This document shows, piece after piece, positions 55,575 through 64,000 of a stretch of DNA of 64,000 nucleotides. The position numbers and the translations under genes were made by a program. Origin of the DNA: Phoronis australis (Eukaryota > Phoronida > Phoronidae); NCBI GenBank assembly GCA_002633005.1, contig NMRA01000147.1:733179-797178 (forward strand), given 5' to 3'. Every line of letters begins with the position of its first letter. The first letter of the stretch is position 1. The notes below the pieces were generated by a model that had not been told where the DNA came from, did not search any database, and worked only from the letters and a program-made list of their open reading frames with translations.

Positions 55575-57345
55575 AAAAACTGCATGCAAATTAAGAAAAG
55601 TTTTGAGTCATTTCACATCACAAGCCCTTCAGATGAGCACAGAAACTTTGTACTCTCTTGTATTTTTGACCCTTTCACTCCCCGGCAGTGGAAACCATCT
55701 ATACAATTCAGTAGAAAAATAAGAGCAAAAATGCAAAATGGGCACTTTTCACCCCAAAATCACCACTTCCCTGCCGATGCTCGACTAAAGCCAACATTAG
55801 ATTCCGAGGCCGATTCCAAAAATGTGGTCCAAAAGTGCTGTCAGACAACTAGTTTTTTGAAAATCGGGCTTGTTTGAGGGCTAACTGAAATCGCGGACAA
55901 TTTCTCAGTTGCCGCTACACAGCAATGCACAATTGCAACAGGGGGCCACCATCTTGAAGAAGAGTGCAGCTACAGCCGAGAAAGTGGCCTTTTTTCATTC
56001 TCAGCATGTTCACAAATACAAACAAACCACATTCACTGAGCCTACATGCAATGCCTACCTACAAAATGCCCCCGGCCCAAACTTGGCCTACCCCAAAATT
56101 TTAATATTTTAGCAATCCAAATTGGCCCTTTTGCAGGGTAGATTTTCTGCCTCACCTCCAATGCAGTGGGCCTTTTGCATGCAGGGACGAAGGCCGGCGA
56201 CGCGGCACGGCGCGGGGCGGAGTCCTGCAAAACTTGTTGAAAAAGTACCGCCTATCCGTAATTCGGCCACGGCGCCAGTGAGCATCTTGTCAATGTAAGT
56301 GACCCCCGGGAGCTTACGATCGGCGGGTTGATTATGTCTATCCGCTCCGGGTCTCTGAATGAATTCTGGAATCGGATGGCATCGTTCCAGCTGCTGTCAT
56401 CAATTGGTTTAGAAAAGACTTCCCCACTCAAGACTAATCTTGTGCTCTTTATATCGTGTCACTTTCGATGTTAATTGCCAACACTGGAGCATTAGATCCC
56501 GGGGCACTACTACCTCAGTCCCCGTGGCCCGCCCTAAATTTTCGTGATGCCTGCTGGATCGGTCAGAATCTGGAGCAGGCCTATAGATTTTCTGGCCTTA
56601 TGCAACTGCGGTCTTAGAAACTGACGAAGCCGGTTTCACAAACCACCGGAAGAGTTGATCTCATCATATACAAACTAATCCTCCTAGATGATGAGGAACG
56701 CGTAAGGCTAATTTCAAGCTCTCAAAGTTCGTCAATTTTGGTATTACGTTATCGTGTAATTATAACGAGTTGGCTACCCAACTCCACTCAGTGATATACG
56801 AAACTCTTGTGATATATAACCGCCGGTATAGAACGGTGGCCGTCACCGGTTGTGCTAAAACTTACCGTGGATATGAGTCGATTGGGCGTTTTATCAAGTC
56901 AGTAAATTTATCTGTTTCGGCACGACAGCACATACACAACATGATGTCTATGCTACGAAACACCACGGAAAGTAGGCGCTGCGGTTAATTGACCGGCGGG
57001 CCGGGGCCCATGGCTCCCCGTTTTACTGTCACAATCAAAATCTGCCGTTTTATGGTTTAGGCGGATATTTCCCTCATATGAACAACGATGCCCCCCGCCC
57101 GAAGACAAGATCTCGGAAGCAGTGTTCTAAAACGAAATCTTCGTATTTGAACCTTCATAGGCGACAGCCTGTCAACAATAATGCGTACCTACGACAACAC
57201 TAAATTAATCTATTAAAAGTTCTCAATTTGAATTAATCCGATCGCTCATACATAATGTATCACACCAGCCCCTTCTTCTATGATTTTAATCAATGTAGAA
57301 TACTTCTCCTGTTGACAGTTAACAATTAGCACTGGTGAGATTTAC
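55575..57345. repeat. 1.8-kb direct duplication, left copy
   Basis: The left copy begins AAAAACTGCATGCAAATTAA and ends GGTGAGATTTAC, directly before an N at 57346. It is more GC-rich than its surroundings, with segments such as GACCGGCGGGCCGGGGCCC. I recognise no protein, rRNA or tRNA in it. It differs from the right copy by scattered substitutions and many 3-12 base gaps. Confidence 0.9.
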
Positions 57346-57346
57346 N
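57346..57346. other. Single N: assembly join
   Basis: One undetermined base lies exactly between the end of the left copy and the start of the right copy of the 1.8-kb duplication. A gap at the junction of two near-identical copies is the usual mark of a collapsed or stacked haplotype. Confidence 0.9.
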
Positions 57347-59147
57347 AAAAACTGCATGCAAATAAAGAAAAGTTTTGAGTCATTTCACATCACAAGCCCT
57401 TCAGATGAGCACAGAAACTTTGTACTCTCTTGTATTTTTTACCCTTTCACTCCCAGTGGAAACCATGCAATTAGAAAAATAAGGGCAAAAATGCAAAATG
57501 GGCACTTTTCACCCCAAAATCACCACTTCCCTGCCGATGCTCGACTAAAGCCAACATTAGGTTCCGAAATCAAATTTCCTACCGATTCCAAAAATGTGGT
57601 CCAAAAGTGCTGTCAGCCAATAATATAGTTTTTTTGAAAATCGGGCTTGTTTGAGGGCTACCTGAAATCGCGGACAATTTCTCAGTTGCCGCTACACAGC
57701 AATGCACAATTGCAACAGGGGGGCCACCATCTTGAAGAAGAGTGCAGCTACAGCCGAGAAAGTGGCCTTTTTTCATTCTCAGCATGTTCACAAATACAAA
57801 CAAACCACATTCACTGAGCCTACATGGCAATGCCTACTGTGACCTACAAAATGCCCCCGGCCCAAACTTGGCCTACCCCAAAATTTTAATATTTTAGCAA
57901 TGCAAATTGGCCCTTTTGCAGGGTACATTTTCTGCCTCACCTCCAATGCAGAGGGCCTTTTGCATGCAGGGACGAAGGCCGGCGACTGGGACGCGGCACG
58001 GCGCGGACGGAGTCCTGCAAAACTTGTTGAAAAAGTACCGCCTATCCGTAATTACTTTCGGCCACGGCGCCAGTGAGCATCTTGTCAATGTAAGTGACCT
58101 CCGGGAGCTTACGATCGGCGGGTTGATTAAAGTATGTCTATCCGCTCCGGGTCTCTGAATGAATTCTGGAATCGGATGGCATCATTCCAGCTGCTGTCAT
58201 CAATTGGTTTTTCAACACCGTAGAAAAGACTTTCCCACTAATCTTGTGCTCTTTATATCGTGTCACTTTCGATGTTAATTGCCAACACTGGAGCACTGGA
58301 TCCCGGGGCACTACTACCTCAGTCCCCGTGGCCCGCCCTAAATTTTCGTGATGCCTGCTGGATCGGTCAGAATCTGGAGCAGGCCTATAGATTTTCTGGC
58401 CTTATGCAACTGCGGTCTTAGAAACTGACGAAGCCGGTTTCACAAGCCACCGGAGGAGTTGATCTCATCATATACAAACTAATCCTCCTAGATGATGAGG
58501 AACGCGTAAGGCTAATTTCAAGCTCTCAAAGTTCGTCAATTTTGGTATTACGTTATCGTGTAATTATAACGAGTTAGCTACCCAACTCCACTCAGTGATA
58601 TACGAAACTCTCATAACCGCCGGTATAGAACGGTGGCCGTCACCGGTTGTGCTAAAACTTACCGTGGATATGAGTCGATTGGGCGTTTTATCAAAAGTCA
58701 GTAAATTTATCTGTTTCGGCACGACAGCACATACACAACATGATGTCTATGCTACGAAACACCACGGAAAGTAGGCGCTGCGGGTAATTGACCGGCGGGC
58801 CGGGGCCCATGGCTCCCAGTTTTACTGTAACAACCAAAAACTGCCGTTTTATGGTTTAGGCGGACATTTCCCTCATATGAACAACGATGCCCCCCCTCCC
58901 GAAGACAAGATCTCGGAAGCAGTGTTCTAAAACGAAATCTTCGTATTTGAACCTTCATAGGCGACAGCCTCCATCAACAATAATGCGTACCTACGACAAC
59001 ACTAAATTAATCTATTAAAAGTTCTCAATTTGAATTAATCCGATCGCTCATACATAATGTATCACACCAGCCCCTTCTTCTATGATTTTAATCAATGTAG
59101 AATACTTCTCCTGTTGACAGTTAACAATTAGCACTGGTGAGATTTAC
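57347..59147. repeat. 1.8-kb direct duplication, right copy
   Basis: This repeats 55575-57345 in the same order and orientation and then continues into unique sequence (GGAAATAGTCATGG). The copies differ by many small insertions and deletions, for example extra GACTGG near 57984 and extra TTCAACACCG near 58211, as expected between divergent haplotypes. No gene is recognised. Confidence 0.9.
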
Positions 59148-60030
59148 GGAAATAGTCATGGTCCATAGAGATTAATATTAACTCGGTAGGGCGTGAATTG
59201 TACGGTACGTATATAGCTATAAGCTATTGAGCTTGGTCAATTGCAGTGCTCACTAACGCCATTTAGAATGTTTGACAAAAACTTGACTTTCATATGTATG
59301 TTTACAAGCAAATCAAGGACATCAACATGGTGATATAACTTGGGAAACCATTTCCATTTGCGCATGAACAAAAAAAAATGTCACAACAGTCTCAGTATTT
59401 GACGCCCACAGACAATCGTGCAAAGGTCGTCGGATCAAAGCTCCACAGCGTATACCATTTCGAGAATATAGGTGCTCTCATGAGGCTTGTTTCATTGAAT
59501 GTCATAACCTTAGGATGTTTTTTTTTTTACTCAGAGTCAAAACGGAGACGAAATCATGCAGTCGGCCATAAATACGACTGAAAGCAAATAAAAGTCTCCG
59601 TTTAGACGGAAAAGTTGCGACAATTTAGAGAAACATGTCCCTATAAATTTTACATTACACCTTACACCTCAGGGATCAAATTTAGAACAACAAAGTAGAC
59701 AAACATGCGAGGTTGCTAGCACTGGCTCGTACGGGAAGTGTAGAAATTGTACAGCAGGCAAGATACTCACACCACGACATCAACATGCTGTCTAACACTG
59801 ACTACCCCGGCAAATATCACAATTAAACAAAACTGGTTGTTTTTCTGATTCCGCAAAAGGGTCAGTATTTAAGAGTACGAAGACGCTATTCAAGGTTTAT
59901 AGTGGACCTACAGGTGTATAACTCAGTAAGGTTACCTGTATTTACGAAGGGGAGATATTGACTATAACAAGCCATTACAAGACAAAAGAACGAAGACGAA
60001 ATTCTTCGACTGAAGAATATGCAAACTAAG
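59148..60030. other. Unannotated spacer
   Basis: No open frame with family similarity is present. A short inverted pair (AACGGAGAC near 59539 and GTCTCCGTTT near 59595) is the only structure seen. Confidence 0.5.
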
Positions 60031-60250
60031 CTGGGGGGGGGGGGGCTGTTTCTCGGAGAGTATATAGCCAAAAGTTGATTTTTCAGTTGTCCCTGGTTTT
60101 GCGCCTGCTCCCGAGTTGGCTACACATTTCTGAATCTTATGTTCAAGTTATAGACAGACTTTCTTACTTTTAGTATTTGTCTGATTTCGTGACATCCGTA
60201 CACTGAATTTTAGCCAAAAGACAACTCTCTTCGAGAAATAGCCCCCAGCC
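60031..60250. mobile_element. Inverted-repeat element upstream of the presequence exon
   Basis: The left end GGGGGCTGTTTCTCGGAGAG, after a run of 13 G, pairs with the right end CTCTTCGAGAAATAGCCCCC near 60222-60244. The words GCCAAAAG and CTTTTGGC pair further in. The structure suggests a small MITE. Its right-hand duplicate starts at 60483 after the N and lacks the G run. Confidence 0.45.
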
Positions 60251-60481
60251 AGTCGTTCGCTTATAAATTCGTTTTGCTGATTTCTACATTTTTTGTCTTC
60301 AATTAAATCACACACGTGTGTGAAAACTAGAAAAAGGTTAAATTGACACATCTTTGGGGTGTGGAATTATATAGTTTACCCTTCTCTTCCTCTCAGCACG
60401 CGACGAAACTGTATGGCCACGTCGACCAGCTCATTATTCAGAAGGTTCGCCGGGCTTGGAGTCCTTGGAGCGCCGACCCGG
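60045..60481. repeat. 437-bp direct duplication, left copy
   Basis: The left copy starts GCTGTTTCTCGG directly after a run of G and ends GCCGACCCGG before an N at 60482. It contains a truncated copy (60413-60481) of the presequence exon. Differences from the right copy are few, such as CTTATG against CTTGTG. It is probably an assembly duplicate and not a second gene. Confidence 0.9.
60413..60481 (+). pseudogene. Truncated duplicate of the presequence exon
   Basis: The same ATG and 23 codons as at 60851 are present, cut by the N at 60482 before the donor site. Because the break coincides with the N, this is best read as an assembly duplicate rather than a decayed gene. Confidence 0.7.
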
Positions 60482-60482
60482 N
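60482..60482. other. Single N: assembly join
   Basis: The N separates the two copies of the 437-bp duplication. The left copy follows a 13-base G run, a likely cause of the local assembly failure. Confidence 0.9.
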
Positions 60483-60919
60483 GCTGTTTCTCGGAGAGTA
60501 TATAGCCAAAAGTTGATTTTTCAGTTGTCCCTGGTTTTGCGCCTGCTCCCGAGTTGGCTACACATTTCTGAATCTTGTGTTCAAGTTATAGACAGACTTT
60601 CTTACTTTTAGTATTTGTCTGATTTCGTGACATCCGTACACTGAATTTTAGCCAAAAGACAACTCTCTTCGAGAAATAGCCCCCAGCCAGTCGTTCGCTT
60701 ATAAATTCGTTTTGCTGATGTCTACATTTTTTGTCTTCAATTAAATCACACACGTGTGTGAAAACTAGAAAAAGGTTAAACTGACTCATCTTTGGGGTGT
60801 GGAATTATATAGTTTACCCTTCTCTTCCTCTCAGTACGCGACGAAACTGTATGGCCACGTCGACCAGCTCATTATTCAGAAGGTTCGCCGGGCTTGGAGT
60901 CCTTGGAGCGCCGACCCGG
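60483..60919. repeat. 437-bp direct duplication, right copy
   Basis: This is the second copy of 60045-60481 in the same orientation, offset by 438 bases. It continues without a break into the rest of the presequence exon and its donor, so this is the copy to trust. Confidence 0.9.
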
Positions 60920-60935
60920 TCGCGGCTGTGCGGTG
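60851..60935 (+). CDS. First coding exon of an unidentified gene with mitochondrial-type presequence (partial)
   Basis: The ATG at 60851 has C at -3 and G at +4. It opens MATSTSSLFRRFAGLGVLG, followed by APTRSRLCG, 28 residues and a phase 1 split glycine, then a consensus donor, GTAAGT, at 60936. The segment has five Arg and no Asp or Glu, with many Ser, Ala and Leu, as in a cleavable mitochondrial targeting presequence. An in-frame ATG 54 bases upstream would add a hydrophobic leader with weaker context. I find no next exon in the remaining 3 kb, so the rest of the gene lies beyond the window or in a long intron. The mature protein cannot be named. That this is a real exon rests on the composition, the donor and the promoter-like GC rise. 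Confidence 0.5.
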
Positions 60936-63900
60936 GTAAGTTAGGTGCAGTGGAACCGTTGTCCATTTCGACTTACGCACGACTCTGTTCGGAGATACGC
61001 AGACCACCTTGTGTTTCAGATATAGTCAACCCCAACTGCGCCACGTGACTGTCAGTTTCCAACTGACGGCCGCGATACTATACGTCGACCGCCGGGCTAC
61101 TAATTATCGTTTCACTGTGAGAAAATTACAAATCTATAACAAAATTTCATTATATTTTTATTTAACTGAGACACACAAAATAATTTATTTAAACTATGCT
61201 TTTGTTCTGTCATTATAGAGCTCTGTTGTCAATCAGTTTTCTTCGCTCAGATAAGTAGGTATATTTCTTTATTGATGGAGTCCGAGTATTTTAAGTAAAT
61301 ATATGTAAACGACTATCTTCTGTGTTGAAATCGATCGTGGATCGAGATATTACTGAGGAAAAAATAATAGCTACGGGTATCAGTAGTGACGGACTCGAAG
61401 TTGAGGAGAACACCGGCAACTATCTGCAACTTGAGTTCTAATATTGCGCTGAGTGCAAGTGAGGGCGTAAAACACAACAGCTGATTCGGGTGTTTTTTTT
61501 TTCATGGATCAGCGTGATGCACTCGCTGATGGTCGGTAGCCAGCAGGCTAGGGAACCAGCGAGCGTGATGCACAGACGAGCACGTATCATCGTTTTCATC
61601 AACATCGTGGAATTCACGTTCCTGGGGGGCTGAAAATTCGTCCAGAACCCAGAGCGACCGCAACTCGCAAGAGGAAGTTTTGCAACGTTTATTGTCGGCG
61701 TTATGTAAAAATGTTTTGCTAAGCAATACGCGACTGACCAGGGCGACGGCCATCGAGGTAACTCGGTTATTTTTGACTGCGATTTGCACTTCGGAAGATT
61801 ACGATACCCACCCCTCTAGAGAATGGACAAAAAGGACAATGCCCGAAGTAGTAACTGTACTTCCAGAAAAGCAATAAAATAGTAGCTCGCGGTTGACATG
61901 ACAACGGAAGAAGGTAGCCACTGACAACAACCACACAAGACCAACGGCAAAATCCATTATGTAACACGACTGAATGATTTTCATAGATAACAATACAGAC
62001 ATTTTGGACGTAGAAGTCAATTTTAACTAGTCTGTTTTATTCCCACAATTATCGACTAACTATGTCGGTACGTAATCTATAAATTACACCACAAATAATT
62101 AGATATAGATAATGAGGTGTCACACCTCCACGCCGTAGTGAAGTACATTTTATAGATGTAGAAATCAATAGTCTGTTTCTGGTGTCTGAGATTCTCTTTC
62201 ACTATTTCATCAGGTCGGAGGGAAATATACAGAAAACCTAGAACACTAACAATTATTCTTTAACCGACCAGTATCTCTAAATTATAACGGCTTGGGATCT
62301 AATTTATGCTTACAAAATAACTTATGTTCAAGTATCTTACAATTTATAATTAGAACTCGTGGACAAATACATTTTCATATTAAACTATATCGATATCTTA
62401 CATGACGTATGAGTTTGGAATTAATTAAAGGCATAAATCATTTAAACAGGTGTATTGCCGTGGTCTATTTCACTGGACACGCTAAAGACGGGTCGTTATT
62501 AGTCCGGATATAGATCAACTCGTGCTGTACGTTCGTGGTGCGCACAGAATCTCATCTAGGGTAGCACAGACGTTGTTGCGAACTTCAACTTTTACAAAAA
62601 TATCAAACACGATCAGTTTTCGGTTTAGCTAGAGATTTCTATACAAACCCAGGACGCATTAGCATTCGGCTGGCATTACATTGGGAAATCTCCGCAATAT
62701 AGCGGGAATAGTTGAAGGGACAAATATTTGAAACAATTACTCCCCGGTTTTCTAACATCTCAGTATCTCAGTAAACTCAGCGAATGGAAATTCCTCGCAA
62801 TTCTTTACTTTATGTTTAAACAAGGAGATAATGCAGATACAGTACTATTTGACGAAGCCGTATTCAAGAAGTCCTCCATTGTATATTTGTTTTAGTTCGC
62901 ATGGCTTTTCCAGCAAACAGGTTGTTGTGTATCTAGGCATACAACCAAACCCACTGTTGTTGGCTCAGATGTATTCACTGTGCGCTGTGGTTCAAATGGT
63001 ATAATGGTGTTTAACATAAACAACGCTATGTGCAAGCGGAAAATAAAAATCGACTTCACCGTTGCATAAAAAGAACCGCGCGAGATACATGGCTAATCTT
63101 TTTTTCTTTACTGTTTAAAGAGAGTTGATCTACTGGCCCAGTCATGTCAGTACCGGAAATGATCTATACTGACGTATTATATGGCGTCGCGAGGGGACAG
63201 TCTCAATTTGAAATGAAATGTTCACGGCACGTTTTATAAAACGAGTTCCACGACCCTGTCCCCCATCCACGTATAATATCTCAATCCTTAATTATCTAAT
63301 CTATACACCTAGTTCTCTGTCTATAGCCATCCATCCATCCATCTTCTCATCCGTTCGTCGACCCACTTATTTTAGTCGGAAAACCATTCACCATTTACCC
63401 GTCCACTCAAGTAGCTAACTATCGCTAAAATATTAGTGAGTATTGTTTGAATGTAAAGGCACGGGTCTCTTGCTTTCTGAAAATGATCACAGAACGCAAA
63501 CGTAAGCAACTTGAAAACTTGAAATAAGCCCGATTAAGGGCACCACATAAGCAATTCCACGTTTTACTTTATCCACCAGATTTTGTTGCTAGTTGTACCC
63601 GTCAGAATGCAGTAGTAACCTTACCTGAGAGTTTTCAACAAGGTTCCAGTACTAAGGTTTTTAGCAGGGGAACCATTCATGTTACTGATCACCATTCAGT
63701 CTTGAACCTGAAATAGAACAATCATCACGAAAATAATTACCTCAACGTCGGCATTCCTGCCAAAACACTGAAGGCAGACATCGAATGCTGTAAGCCTGGT
63801 TTCGCTGACATTTTGACGAAATACTCCGAGCAGTCAGTATGTTACCACAGTCCTGGTTGAGGACATTTGCAGCAAAGTAACGGATCGAGTTGCGGATTTT

Positions 63901-64000
63901 GTTTGCGAAAGCCGCAACAACGGTGGGATTAGCCTTAAAACTTCCTCGAGTGTCCCTTGGTCTTTCGTTTAAATATTTGGCTTAGGAATTATTCATTGTC
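60936..64000 (+). other. Region without recognised genes (probable intron)
   Basis: If the presequence exon is real, this is its first intron. One acceptor-like site (GTGTTTCAG, ending 61019) leads to a stop after nine codons in the required phase. A short (CCAT)n run lies near 63328. I see no repeat family shared with the rest of the window and no RNA gene. Confidence 0.5.

Noticed and set aside
55545-55877. Open frame of 110 codons in the 1.8-kb duplicated segment
   Set aside because: The second copy breaks the frame with insertions and deletions, and no family is recognised.
55575-59147. rRNA genes, suggested by the raised GC content
   Set aside because: No segment matches the conserved 18S, 5.8S or 28S words I know.
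61007-61050. Acceptor-like GTGTTTCAG as second exon of the presequence gene
   Set aside because: In the required phase it meets a stop after nine codons, giving too short a product.
61502-62020. Several minus- and plus-strand open frames of 65-95 codons
   Set aside because: There is no similarity to known families. The plus-strand one lacks an ATG start, and the frames overlap in antisense.

Overview
The window is animal nuclear DNA, AT-rich, with spliced genes, GT-AG introns and many small interspersed repeats. It looks like an invertebrate bilaterian. Gene content and repeat style do not let me name a phylum. Two genes can be reconstructed almost completely, because every exon joins in frame across consensus splice sites and the predicted proteins align from end to end with known families.

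Positions 462-17936 (+): a 15-exon gene for a cytosolic dipeptidyl peptidase of the DPP8/DPP9 type (S9B prolyl oligopeptidase clan), about 846 residues, with Glu-Glu motif, Ser-Asp-His triad and oxyanion Tyr all intact. Its introns hold a 20-bp minisatellite, a probable hAT-like MITE, a diverged tandem array carrying CTAGTGGC motifs, a fold-back element and a Tc1/mariner-type MITE. A second copy of that MITE lies in the 3' flank and contains the first AATAAA.

Positions 53332-23928 (-): an 18-coding-exon gene for an LRRC71-like protein of about 686 residues. It has N-terminal leucine-rich repeats, a lysine-rich low-complexity linker split over short exons (one only 18 bp), and a conserved C-terminal leucine-rich block. 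The two genes converge tail to tail over about 6 kb of DNA in which I see no gene. Introns of the second gene hold a third Tc1/mariner-type MITE, a tRNA-derived sequence, an array of the CTAGTGGC repeat in opposite orientation, a long hairpin, and a 465-bp element with all the marks of a miniature LTR retrotransposon (TRIM) whose LTRs contain a tRNA-like sequence.

Positions 55.4-61 kb: a GC-richer region with two direct duplications (1.8 kb and 0.44 kb). The copies of each pair are joined by a single N, which points to stacked haplotypes or assembly error rather than biology. The shorter one encloses the first coding exon (60851-60935, +) of an unidentified gene whose product starts like a mitochondrial presequence. 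From 61 kb to the end I recognise no gene.

The best candidates for something new are the TRIM-like element at 52018-52482 and the repeat family that spreads CTCF-like motifs through both genes. The window shows no prokaryotic-type system, CRISPR array, virus or toxin gene.
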